A stretch of DNA of 64,000 nt. Source: Brevibacillus_C sp046036945 (GTDB lineage Bacteria > Bacillota > Bacilli > Brevibacillales > Brevibacillaceae). The number at the start of each line of letters is the position of its first letter. Position 1 is the stretch's first letter. The translations under genes were made by a program, and so were the position numbers. The stretch spans positions 1 through 64,000 of the forward strand of contig NZ_JBJQOQ010000009.1 in assembly GCF_046036945.1 (NCBI RefSeq), in the 5' to 3' direction. This document shows positions 49,081 through 59,059 of the stretch, one piece after another. Under the pieces are notes generated by a model, which did not search any database, was not told the origin of the DNA, and saw nothing but the letters and a program-made list of their open reading frames with translations.

Positions 49081-50583
49081 ATGCGTGTAACGATCAATAA
49101 GAACATCTCATTGCCCATATACATCCAGATCATCAATAGCATCAAAGAACAGATTCTTTCCGGGCTGCTTCCTCCCGGATTTGTGCTCCCTCCGGAACGA
49201 AAGCTGGCTGCCTCCAACGGTGTCAGCCGGAGTACGGTTATCAAGGCTTATGATGAATTAAAAGCCTTGGGGTTGGTCGAGTCGCACAGAGGAAAAGGGA
49301 CCGTTGTCACAGAAAAAATCGAGCCTCATCCGCCAAGCAAAAAACAACAGGTATTTCCTTTGTCCTGGCATCCTTTATTCGATAAAAAGCTGGGTAATGT
49401 AAATGATACCATCAGTGATCTGATGAACGCGGGAAGCAGGCAAGACGCTGTTTCATTTGATGCCGGCATATGCGATCCAAGACTTTATCCGCTGCATCAG
49501 CTGCAAGCCATCCTGAAAGAATATCCGCTACAGAGCGAAATGCTTGGCCTATGTGCTGTGGAAGGCTATTACCCGCTCAGAGAGGAGCTTTCCCGTCTCA
49601 TGGAGGAGCGAAGTCTCTCCGTATCTCCACATGAAGTGATGCTTCTCTCCGGATCGATGCAGGGAATTGACTTTGCCGCCCACACCTTTCTTTCTCCGGG
49701 AGATGCCGTCATTGTTGAGGAGCCGACCTTTCTGCAAGCCATTCAGCGTTTCCGGGCGGCTGGGGCCAAGATTATCGGCATTCCGCTTGACCGTGAAGGC
49801 ATCCGTACCGATGTGCTGGAGGCACAGCTTGCGCGATACAAGCCTAAATTCATCTATACGATCCCGACCTTCCATAATCCCACAGGTGTCGTGATGAGCA
49901 TGAGGCGCAGGAAGGAATTGCTGGACCTAGCCCACAAGTATCAAGTCCCTATTCTGGAAGACGATCCTTACGGTGAGATTCATTTTACCAAGCACAAATA
50001 TCCTCCGCTGAAGGCACTCGATCAACATGGATACGTGATCTACATAAGCACGTTTTCGAAGGTGCTGTTCACGGGGTTCCGCGCAGGCTGGGTCATCGCA
50101 CCAGAACCTGTGATGAAAAAATTCGTCATCTTGAAGCAGATAACCGATCTTCACGTGAACACACCGGGGCAGTTTATACTGAGCCGTTTCCTTCGGGAAG
50201 GATATTATGAAGATCATCTGCATCAACAGGTAACTGCGTTTCAACAAAAGAGGGATCTCACGGTATCCGCCCTGCACAAGGCAGAAGGTCTCCTCACTTT
50301 TGATGTACCGGACGGCGGGATTTATATTTGGTGTAAATTTCCGGAAAACATCCCGCAAAGGGCACTCCTCTCTCTTTGTGCAGCAAAAGGAGTAAACTAC
50401 CTGCCAGGCAATCTGTTCTATCCGCAAGAAAGCGACGGAGAACATTTTTTGAGGCTGAACTATTCGTATGAAATACCGGATCGGATTGAAAAAGGAATCT
50501 CTCTCCTGCTGGAAGCTGTTGGAGAGTTGAATAGTCGGAATAAATCGCCAAATGTAAAAAGAGAATATAACCCAATTATTTAG
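49081..50583 (+). CDS. MocR-type regulator (GntR HTH fused to aminotransferase domain)
   Basis: 500 residues. N-terminal GntR winged helix (1-75, PPERKLAASNGVSRSTVIKAYDELKALGLVESHRGKGTVV) is joined to an aminotransferase class I fold (about 110-490) that binds PLP. The Schiff-base Lys is in ISTFSKVLFTGFRAGW. MocR proteins regulate a neighbouring gene in response to a PLP-bound amino compound. The gene downstream on the same strand is an aminotransferase of the same fold, the likely target. GGGGAGGG precedes ATG 49081. Confidence 0.9.
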   Translation: MRVTINKNISLPIYIQIINSIKEQILSGLLPPGFVLPPERKLAASNGVSRSTVIKAYDELKALGLVESHRGKGTVVTEKIEPHPPSKKQQVFPLSWHPLFDKKLGNVNDTISDLMNAGSRQDAVSFDAGICDPRLYPLHQLQAILKEYPLQSEMLGLCAVEGYYPLREELSRLMEERSLSVSPHEVMLLSGSMQGIDFAAHTFLSPGDAVIVEEPTFLQAIQRFRAAGAKIIGIPLDREGIRTDVLEAQLARYKPKFIYTIPTFHNPTGVVMSMRRRKELLDLAHKYQVPILEDDPYGEIHFTKHKYPPLKALDQHGYVIYISTFSKVLFTGFRAGWVIAPEPVMKKFVILKQITDLHVNTPGQFILSRFLREGYYEDHLHQQVTAFQQKRDLTVSALHKAEGLLTFDVPDGGIYIWCKFPENIPQRALLSLCAAKGVNYLPGNLFYPQESDGEHFLRLNYSYEIPDRIEKGISLLLEAVGELNSRNKSPNVKREYNPII

Positions 50584-50617
50584 CACCTGACGAAAGATAA
50601 AATGGAGGATGATGAGA

Positions 50618-51811
50618 ATGCTGGAACAAAAATTTTCAAAGCGCTCGAAATACGCAACCGCTTCGCAAACCCGCGAAATCCTGAAAGTAACGGAGAAGCC
50701 GGAGATCATCTCTTTTGCCGGCGGTCTTCCCGCGCCCGAGTTGTTTCCGGTGGAAGAGATCAAAGCCGCTTGTGAAGCCGTATTACATGAAACCGGTGCA
50801 CAAGCTTTGCAATACAGCACGACCGAAGGCTTCCCCCCTCTCCGGCTGGCAATCGCAGACCGGTTGAAAAAGATCGGGATCAATACGACCGCAGAGAACC
50901 TCCTGATAACCGGGGGATCGCAGCAAGGACTTGATTTGACGGGCAAGCTGTTTCTCGATGACGGCGATACGGTCATCTGCGAGAGCCCGACGTATCTTGC
51001 CGCCATTCAGGCATTTAAGATATACAATGCGAACTTTGTGGAAGTTCCCATGGACGAAGACGGCATGATCATGGAAGAGCTGGAAAAGGTGCTGCAGGAA
51101 CATCCCCAGGCAAAATTCATCTACACCATTCCCGATTTTCAAAATCCAACAGGCCGAACCATGAACCTGGAAAGACGAAAAAAAATCATGGAGCTTGCAA
51201 ACCGGTACAATACGATCATCGTAGAGGACAATCCGTATGGTGCCGTTCGCTTTGCCGGAGAAGCCCTGCCTCCCATTAAATCCTTTGATCATGAAGGCCG
51301 CGTGATTTACCTTAGCACGTTTTCGAAGATTTTTGCGCCGGGACTCCGCCTTGGCTGGATCTGCGCGAACCAGGCGTTCATGGAGAAATTTGTGGCATTC
51401 AAACAAGCCTCTGACTTGCATACCGACATCTTCGCCCAGAGGGTTACGGCGAAGTATATGGAGCTCTTTGACCTCGATGCCCATATTGAAAAGATCAAAG
51501 CTGTCTATCTTGGCAGGCGCGAGAAAATGATCGCGTGCATTCAAGAATTTTTCCCCAAACAGACCAAGTACAGCGCTCCCGAAGGCGGCCTGTTCATTTG
51601 GGTCGAGCTGCCGGAAAATATCGATACAAAAGAAATTTTTGCAGAGTGTTTAGAAAATCAAGTAGCCTTTGTGCCGGGAGAATCCTTCTTTCCAACGATT
51701 GCAAAGAAAAACACATTCAGGCTCAACTACTCGAACATGCCTGAGGATCGTATTGTTGAAGGGATGAGACGGTTAGGGGAGGTTTTGGGACGGGTAGCGG
51801 TTGAAGCGTGA
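50618..51811 (+). CDS. PLP-dependent aminotransferase, class I/II
   Basis: 397 residues. ISFAGGLPAPELFPVEEI, QYSTTEGFPPLR, GGSQQGLDL, YTIPDFQNPTG, VEDNPYGAVRF and the Schiff-base Lys in LSTFSKIFAPGLRLGW are typical of the 2-aminoadipate/LysN-like and aromatic aminotransferase group. It moves an amino group between an amino acid and a 2-keto acid. ATG 50618 is nine bases after GGAGG; the tandem ATGs before it fall too close. 34 bases after the MocR gene, so likely co-transcribed or regulated by it. A terminator follows. Confidence 0.88.
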   Translation: MLEQKFSKRSKYATASQTREILKVTEKPEIISFAGGLPAPELFPVEEIKAACEAVLHETGAQALQYSTTEGFPPLRLAIADRLKKIGINTTAENLLITGGSQQGLDLTGKLFLDDGDTVICESPTYLAAIQAFKIYNANFVEVPMDEDGMIMEELEKVLQEHPQAKFIYTIPDFQNPTGRTMNLERRKKIMELANRYNTIIVEDNPYGAVRFAGEALPPIKSFDHEGRVIYLSTFSKIFAPGLRLGWICANQAFMEKFVAFKQASDLHTDIFAQRVTAKYMELFDLDAHIEKIKAVYLGRREKMIACIQEFFPKQTKYSAPEGGLFIWVELPENIDTKEIFAECLENQVAFVPGESFFPTIAKKNTFRLNYSNMPEDRIVEGMRRLGEVLGRVAVEA

Positions 51812-52186
51812 TAAGAGAGAATGCTTTATTTCCAGATATGGAAGACCCGTCTTTAAGTGCTTAGGGGTAGCGGCTTCCCGTTAACTTAGTCGGATATTTT
51901 ACCGGCCATGCTTCCTTGCTCATTTCAAAATGGCCATGCTTACAGCCTTGGCCATTTTGTTTGTTTACTGCATGTTTTGTACCGTTTTATTAATCACAAA
52001 AAAATTCCACCTGCCCGTCATCGTTATAGGCAAGAGTAGTTACTAATATTGGCTTGGCTGACGGGTACCCAATATTTTATATTTTATGATTTTCGTTTGA
52101 TACGACGTCCGTTGCAATCTGATTCTCAGGATCATCCTTTAAAATATCTTTAGCCAAGGGTATATGAGCATTTACGGCCCCAATCT
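51812..52186. other. Intergenic region between aminotransferase and CRISPR array
   Basis: It holds the aminotransferase terminator (51927-51963). After that there is A+T-rich DNA with a weak inverted pair CCCGTCA/TGACGGG (near 52014 and 52058). I see no gene and no leader-like promoter here, consistent with this being the leader-distal end of the array. Confidence 0.5.
51927..51963 (+). terminator. Terminator after the aminotransferase gene
   Basis: AAAATGGCCA (51927-51936) pairs perfectly with TGGCCATTTT (51949-51958), then TGTTTGTTT. Confidence 0.85.
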
Positions 52187-54150
52187 ATTTCAATCCACGC
52201 ATTCGTGTAGGATGCGACTTTTTTTGTGCCCATTTTTGCCAATCACGACATACATTTCAATCCACGCATCCGTGTAGGATGCGACCAACATCACTCTTAC
52301 AATTGTGTATGAAAGTAAGATTTCAATCCACGCATCCGTGTAGGATGCGACCTTCCCGCCCGATCAGTCTACGTCTGCGCTCCAGAAATTTCAATCCACG
52401 CATCCGTGTAGGATGCGACGGTGTACTCCCTACATCAAACGATTCGACTCAGCATTTCAATCCACGCATCCGTGTAGGATGCGACCCGATTCTCCATCTG
52501 CAAGTTATCCAGATAGCTATATTTCAATCCACGCATCCGTGTAGGATGCGACATTGTCACACAATTTTACCCAACGGGACAAACGACATTTCAATCCACG
52601 CATCCGTGTAGGATGCGACGCAGAACTGGCTGCCGATGGTCGAGAGAGTATCATATTTCAATCCACGCATCCGTGTAGGATGCGACTGACTACGACTACA
52701 AGCTACCTGCGGGACACACAATTTCAATCCACGCATCCGTGTAGGATGCGACTTATTGACTCGGGGATTGATTCCCGATCGTTTAATATTTCAATCCACG
52801 CATCCGTGTAGGATGCGACCATATGGTCCATTGTGTTCGGTGTGGCCCACAATATTTCAATCCACGCATCCGTGTAGGATGCGACTTTATTACATTAGGC
52901 GCGTTAGGCGTATTAGAGAGATTTCAATCCACGCATCCGTGTAGGATGCGACATTTTACGAAAGGAGACTTTGTTGTCTTTAAAGTATTTCAATCCACGC
53001 ATCCGTGTAGGATGCGACCTATTTTCAATGTTCCTGTGAACTCAGTTAGGTATTTCAATCCACGCATCCGTGTAGGATGCGACTTTGACTGAAAATAGAA
53101 TTGATCGTCTAGTCATGATTTCAATCCACGCATCCGTGTAGGATGCGACGTAAATGTCACTTGGAGATAGGGTTTCAAAGAGCGATTTCAATCCACGCAT
53201 CCGTGTAGGATGCGACGTGGACTATCGAACATTAAAGGTCACAGTAATAATGATTTCAATCCACGCATCCGTGTAGGATGCGACGAATGGATTTGCCAGC
53301 TTTGGTACAAAGATGAGATTTCAATCCACGCATCCGTGTAGGATGCGACAGGTGGCTTTACGGGAGCCGGAAACTCTATTAGCATTTCAATCCACGCATC
53401 CGTGTAGGATGCGACCATGAAATTCGGCATGAGGAAGCCGAGTCTAAAATTTCAATCCACGCATCCGTGTAGGATGCGACTAAACCCACACTTTGAAGAT
53501 TTCCTTTTCGACTGATTTCAATCCACGCATCCGTGTAGGATGCGACGCTGAATTAGCGGAAAAGTACGGTGTTACATTCTGATTTCAATCCACGCATCCG
53601 TGTAGGATGCGACTCGATTCTCTTCGCTGCATATCCACCTGTTGGAATTTCAATCCACGCATCCGTGTAGGATGCGACACCTAGCCGGTGGGTAATACCG
53701 AACTCAGTAGCGAAATTTCAATCCACGCATCCGTGTAGGATGCGACCTGGATACGGACAAGATTCTTTTCGGCGAGTTTTCATTTCAATCCACGCATCCG
53801 TGTAGGATGCGACCTTTTATTTGCATGACTTCCTCGATATCTGACACTAATTTCAATCCACGCATCCGTGTAGGATGCGACGTCCCGCTGGCGCGGTTTA
53901 GGTGTTTGGCCAGAAAGAATTTCAATCCACGCATCCGTGTAGGATGCGACTCCAACTCAAAGACGATCTTGTCCTCAAAACGGGTATTTCAATCCACGCA
54001 TCCGTGTAGGATGCGACAATATCTTCGATTTTAGAAGTAAACAGGGTTTTATATTTCAATCCACGCATCCGTGTAGGATGCGACCACTATGAAACGGGGG
54101 ACTTTGTTTTAAAGGACGATTTCAATCCACGCATCCGTGTAGGATGCGAC
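52187..54150 (-). CRISPR. Type I-C CRISPR array 1: 30 repeats, 29 spacers
   Basis: A 32-base repeat starting ATTTCAATCCACGC and ending GTAGGATGCGAC on the plus strand occurs 30 times, with spacers of about 33-36 bases. The internal palindrome GCATCC/GGATGC forms the crRNA stem. Read on the minus strand the repeat starts GTCGCATCC and ends GGATTGAAAT, the usual type I-C orientation, so the crRNA is transcribed leftward from the A+T-rich leader at 54151-54317. The repeat at 52187-52218 has CATTCG instead of CATCCG, as expected of the oldest, leader-distal end. Confidence 0.97.
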
Positions 54151-54317
54151 TCCGATTTTTCAACAAAACAAAATGAAAAACCGTTTTTTAAATCAAAAAT
54201 TATCAAGATTAACCTAAATACAGCAATTCATTTTCCATATTTTAACATAACCCATAAAAATAGGTGATTTTTTTGGTGCGAATCTCCCTGAAAATCGATG
54301 TTCGCTTTATTTTCGCA
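54151..54317 (-). promoter_or_regulatory. CRISPR leader of array 1
   Basis: A 167-base, very A+T-rich, gene-free stretch between cas2 and the first repeat, with A-runs near the repeat. It is in the position and of the composition of a CRISPR leader that carries the array promoter and the integration signal. Confidence 0.75.
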
Positions 54318-54608
54318 CTATAAAATTAAAGGACCTTCTAAATCGATAGACTCTTTTATTCCAATATGCTCCACCTTATTCCTATAATGATTCCCGAGCT
54401 GATAAAACCGAAGACTATCCTGATTTTGATCGATAACATCCAAAAGCTTCATTTTTAAAACAGCAAATTGAGTTGTATCCACAATGCATTCAAATACAGA
54501 ATTTTGGACACGCTGACCGTAATCTTGGCATATTTTTGAGACTTTGCGCAACCTCTTTTGTCCTTCGCTATTCATTGTGCTTACATCATATGTGATTAAT
54601 ACTAACAT
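54318..54608 (-). CDS. cas2: CRISPR adaptation nuclease Cas2
   Basis: 96 residues, ferredoxin-like fold. It starts MLVLITYDVSTMNSEGQKRLRKVSKIC with the conserved Asp after the first strand, and contains GQRVQNSVFECIVD, both diagnostic of type I-C Cas2. It forms the Cas1-Cas2 integrase with Cas1, nine bases upstream. Last gene of the cas operon. Confidence 0.95.
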   Translation of the reverse strand: MLVLITYDVSTMNSEGQKRLRKVSKICQDYGQRVQNSVFECIVDTTQFAVLKMKLLDVIDQNQDSLRFYQLGNHYRNKVEHIGIKESIDLEGPLIL

Positions 54609-54617
54609 TGACTACAC

Positions 54618-55649
54618 CTACTTCCATAGGAACGGAGGGTACTCATCTAGGTCATTACGCAAATGGCGGGCTAATAATAGGGCTTGAACATGCGGAACCA
54701 ATCCCCAAGGGATTTTTTCTCCCAGATATGGATGTGTAATCTTCTCTTGTTTCTTATTTTGCCAGGCAGTAAGGAACTTTTTCCTTGCTTCATCCGTCAT
54801 GATAACAGCGCCATTTTCCTTGCGAAGAAAGTCTGCCGAATTGACAACCTTTTTATTAATTAACGATAAGACAAACCTGTCTGCATAGACACCACGTAAT
54901 TCTTCCATAACATCTAAAGCCAAGGAGGCACGTCCGGGGCGGTCTCGATGCATAAATCCGATATACGCATCAAGCCCAACCCCTTCCAGTGCAGACGTCA
55001 TATCATTAGCCAGCAATGTATAGGAAAGGGATAGCATTGCATTCACATTATCCAGCGGGGGTCTGCGAGAACGGGAGTGAAAAAAGAAATCCTCTTTTTG
55101 CTGCAATATCATTTGATCAAACAGCTTATTATAGGATAGCGCCGCCTGTCCTTCCAATCCCCTAATCCGTTCCAAATCTTCACATTCCCTGACGGCTGCC
55201 ATAATAGATGATAGATGTCGGGATGCTTCCTTAAACACTTCCACATCTATACGTAAAGGATAATCCCTAGTCATTCTCTCAATCATCCATTTATGATTGT
55301 AAATTTTACCCACAATAAAATTCCGGGCAATTCTTGCCGCCATGACTTCATCTTCTGATACAAGGCATTGCCTTTTTCTCAATACGACGTTGCCCTTGGT
55401 AGCCCCTATAACTCTTGCAAGGAACCTGCCATTCATCGTCAGAAAAACGATAGAGATATTCCTTTCGGCACAATACCCCATTAATGCCGGACTAGCTCCG
55501 GTATACCCAAAGGCTACAACAGATTCCAAATTATGAAGCGGAAGTCTGCCCAACCGCTCCTGTTCCTTGAGAAGAACAATGTTATCCCCATCCAACGATA
55601 AATACACATCCGGTTGTGTGATAAACAGCGTATTCAAAAGTTTTTTCAT
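54618..55649 (-). CDS. cas1: CRISPR integrase Cas1
   Basis: 343 residues of the type I-C (Cas1c) kind, starting MKKLLNTLFITQPDVYLSLDGDNIVLL. The catalytic acidic/His set lies in the helical domain, including GLEGQAALSYN, GLDAYIGFMHRDRPGRASLALDVMEELR and the later Asp/Glu positions. It inserts new spacers at the leader end of the array. ATGA overlap with cas4. Confidence 0.96.
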   Translation of the reverse strand: MKKLLNTLFITQPDVYLSLDGDNIVLLKEQERLGRLPLHNLESVVAFGYTGASPALMGYCAERNISIVFLTMNGRFLARVIGATKGNVVLRKRQCLVSEDEVMAARIARNFIVGKIYNHKWMIERMTRDYPLRIDVEVFKEASRHLSSIMAAVRECEDLERIRGLEGQAALSYNKLFDQMILQQKEDFFFHSRSRRPPLDNVNAMLSLSYTLLANDMTSALEGVGLDAYIGFMHRDRPGRASLALDVMEELRGVYADRFVLSLINKKVVNSADFLRKENGAVIMTDEARKKFLTAWQNKKQEKITHPYLGEKIPWGLVPHVQALLLARHLRNDLDEYPPFLWK

Positions 55650-56305
55650 TCCTTGATTTTCCCTTCGATATAACTTTTTATACTACGTTTATTCATCACT
55701 TCCGGCAGACAAATCGATTGAAGAGAGCAACTCCGGCAAAAAGAGCCAGTCTTAACTTTCGGCGTATATCTACGCCGAAAGTAATCATGCATTTCGGAGA
55801 AAATCGACTTGACCTTATTTTTCATATCTGCTGTCAGAGGGACCTCGACCCTATGCCTGATCTCATGATAAAACATATACCCGACGTAGATATCACATTG
55901 CAGCATTTCTTCCAAACAGATGGCTTGCGCCGTTAACTGCAACAGATCAGCATCGTCCGTCTTTGGTTTTCCTCGTTTGTACTCAACCGGATAAGCGGCA
56001 TATTTCCCCTCTGCACCGTTAATTTCAACTCCGGTATCATCACGAATAAACTCTACCACATCGCAAATACCCGTAATTTTAAGTTCCTCGGATTTCACAG
56101 GCATTCCACGGACGGTAAGCTTATCACCCCGCTTCTCCCTGACAAACGGCTGATCCACCTTCCGATGAAGATATTGCCCCTCTACTGTTTTGACATTCTC
56201 TTCCCATTGCTGCTCAACATGAATTAGCGCCCATTGCCGCTTGCAAAATTGGAAATGCTGTATCCCTGATAACATCAGGTAATCGTCGTCATCATTAAAG
56301 ACCAT
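55646..56305 (-). CDS. cas4: CRISPR-associated exonuclease Cas4
   Basis: 219 residues. RecB-type nuclease core (VEINGAEGKYAAYPVEYKRGKPK with the catalytic Glu-x-Lys; QLTAQAICLEEML). The four Fe-S cysteines are visible: one in QFCKRQWAL near residue 21 and three in GSFCRSCSLQSICLP near the C-terminus. Cas4 trims pre-spacers and sets PAM orientation. It overlaps the cas7 stop by 11 bases and cas1 by four bases. Confidence 0.95.
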   Translation of the reverse strand: MVFNDDDDYLMLSGIQHFQFCKRQWALIHVEQQWEENVKTVEGQYLHRKVDQPFVREKRGDKLTVRGMPVKSEELKITGICDVVEFIRDDTGVEINGAEGKYAAYPVEYKRGKPKTDDADLLQLTAQAICLEEMLQCDIYVGYMFYHEIRHRVEVPLTADMKNKVKSIFSEMHDYFRRRYTPKVKTGSFCRSCSLQSICLPEVMNKRSIKSYIEGKIKE

Positions 56306-57161
56306 TTATTACCTCAACCTTTAATCCTTCCAGCTCATATAATTCGATAGAATAATCATCAAAGACTTTTGGTTCTTCCACCTTAGGTTTCACCGTTAAT
56401 GAGCGATGCACTTTAGCGGAAGAATATTGGCCCAGTTTAGAGGAATGCTCCCACCAGTAAACCTGATGAACCTCCATACTTCCGTCCGGTCTGGCGGCAG
56501 AGGCATCATTTTCAAACAACGTGACAAGCGCTTGCTTCAATTTTTCTGCATCTTCGTTTGTAAATCCGGTTTTTTCAGCCAACTGGGTGTTGATACTACC
56601 ATAAAAAACATAAAGTCCGTAGTCTACCCGATGCTTCATTCCCATCGTATCCGAGCCTCTATCTTTACCTGGCTCAGAATTAACGCTCTTCGTAATCTGC
56701 ATGCTTGTAATATCAATCGGAGCCACACTGGTTGCCGGGTGAATCGATACGGGACCTCTTATCCCTACCGATACACCATCGCCTTTGTTCCCTGATCCTT
56801 TAAAAGCAAAAACTTGACCAAAACTGCGAACATCAAGCCATTCCTGACAGGCAACTCTAGAAAACTCATCGCTTGAAACGGTCTTTGCCTTTAAAATTTT
56901 CCCCAGTTCATCATTCGCTTCAGCTCGCTCTCTTAAACTGGTAAACGAGTCTACTTTGCGATCATTGGATTGAACAAAAATCGATTCGCCCATATCTTGC
57001 AGTCGGTTTCTTATTTTCCGTTTAATAGCGACATCCGAAATTTCGCCATAGCCGTCATAATTTTGCCTCGGTCGGTTACCATTTAATGGATCCCCATTCG
57101 GATTCGCATTTTTAACTGATAAGACAACAGCAAAATCAATTTTATGATCCAAAACTGGCAT
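56295..57161 (-). CDS. cas7: Cascade backbone protein Cas7 (Csd2)
   Basis: 288 residues, Cas7c/Csd2 family. It starts with a hydrophobic strand and VLSVKNANPNGDPLNGNRPRQ, the family hallmark, and contains GPVSIHPATSVAPIDI and RVDYGLYVFYGSI. Several copies coat the crRNA in the I-C effector. ATG 57161 has GAGGAG eight bases upstream; the upstream GTG is inside the cas8c stop region. Confidence 0.95.
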   Translation of the reverse strand: MPVLDHKIDFAVVLSVKNANPNGDPLNGNRPRQNYDGYGEISDVAIKRKIRNRLQDMGESIFVQSNDRKVDSFTSLRERAEANDELGKILKAKTVSSDEFSRVACQEWLDVRSFGQVFAFKGSGNKGDGVSVGIRGPVSIHPATSVAPIDITSMQITKSVNSEPGKDRGSDTMGMKHRVDYGLYVFYGSINTQLAEKTGFTNEDAEKLKQALVTLFENDASAARPDGSMEVHQVYWWEHSSKLGQYSSAKVHRSLTVKPKVEEPKVFDDYSIELYELEGLKVEVINGL

Positions 57162-57166
57162 ATGAA

Positions 57167-59059
57167 TCACTCCTCGTTATTAGATGCATCCTCTGCACCT
57201 TCATTATTTTCTTTCCTTTGATAAAGTTCATGTCGTTGACTGTAAAAGCCTAATAGGTACTTTCCGGTTAACGGTTTATTATTAAAATCTTCTAATTTAA
57301 ATTTGGATGCGATCTCATCGATAATTTTGGTTAAGTATGTTGCTTTCGTGCCTAGCCGGGCTTGGTACGGCTGCAAACTCTTTTGAATCGTCATCCAGGT
57401 ACGTTCCGGATGCATCGAAAAAGAATTCATGTAACGGATCGCGTTGCTGGAACGTGTTTCATCCCCTAATGCTCGTCTTTCCAATACATCCGCAACGGCC
57501 AATAAACGGCCAAATAAATAATTGCGATCATCATTTTCCTTATCTAGCGCCAACTGTAATCCCTCCTCCCTATTGATCAAAGCGCACGCAATGCTTAACG
57601 TCTTCTCCCATTCCCACTTCTCCATCGAGACGGGATTGGATGCCCGGTGAAAGGCGCTGGTTACGATATCTCGGGGAATCCTGACCTTGTCTACAATACA
57701 CGGCAGCATTCGCTCCATTAAGCCCTTGACAATCTTGTCGCCAGTCCTCGGTCCATAGGTGGCAAAAGCGATGTCCTTCGTGGCCGGAGCCCCGTAGAAT
57801 TCAACAAATTCCCCTTGTTCATCTTTTCGATAACGATGAAGCCACGCACAGGAGGTATGCCATTCTTTAAGCCTGTCCAAATAAAGGTTTTTATCCATAT
57901 TCCGATAGTACAGCACAGCCATGCGTCCGGTTGTCGCCGAGTCAAGGACCAGAATATTCACATTGGACTTGGTGTACAGATCGCTTTTGTAACCATCCAA
58001 AGCTTTGGAAAACTGATTCGCAAACTCTTGATTAGTATTGGACTTTCTGACCGCAACGAGGGGCGATGTAGGATCAATGGCAAAGGTATCTTCAGTCGGA
58101 TCCGGAATATCGAGAGCATCGTTCCCCCATACCAGGAAAACTCTCTGCTCAATGGTCTTCCCTTGACGATGAATCAACCATTTCAACGCATTATGGGCCT
58201 TTTGGGATACTTCATAACTGATACTGGCAGCTTCGTTGCTTGTAGTAAAACGGCCTCGAAATGTAAAGCCGCTTGTATCATTTGCCGATATTAGCTTTGC
58301 CTTGTCCGCCGCATTTCTGATTTTATTGGCGTGCCTGTCCGTACTTGGCAGCATTCTCCCGGTTACGTAGCAAATGTCTTCACTGCCCAACAGTTCTCGA
58401 TAGTATTTGACGTAAGAATCATAAACCTCCGTATCTTTCCATACCTCGGTTAGAACTTTGCTGTGTGAAGGCGAATACACATTGAACCTCACAAAGGCGC
58501 TTTCCTGTCCACCGGCAACAACGGAAAAAATAAGAGGTCTTTCGCCTTTTCCGTCCCATTTATCGAGTAACCGGTTATGATCATCAACATATAAAATGCG
58601 GTTCTCTACTAAATCTTTAATTAATTGCCCCTTCCTTACATATTGATAGATACTTTTTACTTTGGGATGCGCATACGGTGAATTGGCCCAGTTGCCCAAT
58701 TCTTCAATATAGTACGAAAACGGTTCATCTTCTTTGATCATACCACCATAAGCTGCATAATCCCCGGCAACAGAACTTAGCTTATCGTGAAGCGGATATG
58801 GAAACTGATATGCTTTCACACCCGATCTACTGGCCGATTTCTCGGTACACGGAATTAAGGTGCTCGCGTCGCTTTTGTCAATGACGAAAGCCGTATGAAA
58901 TTCTCCGTCTTCCGTAACCTCCACCTGGATATGGGCATTTTGTGTTGTATGTGAGACAGGCAGGAGCGTATACTCTTGGCCGTTATACTTTTTTTCAATG
59001 ACCCCAACTCGATCCAGATTGGATTCGTAGGTCTCATAAAGATTCAATAACCAGCTCAT
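57167..59059 (-). CDS. cas8c: Cascade large subunit Cas8c (Csd1)
   Basis: 630 residues starting MSWLLNLYETYESN. Segments KNTNQEFANQF-like, NINILVLDSATTGRMAVLYYR and a Ser/Pro-rich FAIDPTSPLVAVRKS stretch are typical of Csd1. It recognises the PAM and stabilises the I-C effector. The true ATG (59059) overlaps the cas5 stop as ATGA; a longer in-frame extension reaching 59218 lies wholly within cas5 and lacks a ribosome binding site. In type I-C a small Cas11 subunit is usually made by internal initiation in this gene. Confidence 0.95.
   Translation of the reverse strand: MSWLLNLYETYESNLDRVGVIEKKYNGQEYTLLPVSHTTQNAHIQVEVTEDGEFHTAFVIDKSDASTLIPCTEKSASRSGVKAYQFPYPLHDKLSSVAGDYAAYGGMIKEDEPFSYYIEELGNWANSPYAHPKVKSIYQYVRKGQLIKDLVENRILYVDDHNRLLDKWDGKGERPLIFSVVAGGQESAFVRFNVYSPSHSKVLTEVWKDTEVYDSYVKYYRELLGSEDICYVTGRMLPSTDRHANKIRNAADKAKLISANDTSGFTFRGRFTTSNEAASISYEVSQKAHNALKWLIHRQGKTIEQRVFLVWGNDALDIPDPTEDTFAIDPTSPLVAVRKSNTNQEFANQFSKALDGYKSDLYTKSNVNILVLDSATTGRMAVLYYRNMDKNLYLDRLKEWHTSCAWLHRYRKDEQGEFVEFYGAPATKDIAFATYGPRTGDKIVKGLMERMLPCIVDKVRIPRDIVTSAFHRASNPVSMEKWEWEKTLSIACALINREEGLQLALDKENDDRNYLFGRLLAVADVLERRALGDETRSSNAIRYMNSFSMHPERTWMTIQKSLQPYQARLGTKATYLTKIIDEIASKFKLEDFNNKPLTGKYLLGFYSQRHELYQRKENNEGAEDASNNEE

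Noticed and set aside
52279..54034. Open frames inside CRISPR array 1 with repeated FQSTHPCRMR-type peptides
   Set aside because: They are translations of the repeat units, as are the repeated SYTDAWIE peptides on the other strand in both arrays.
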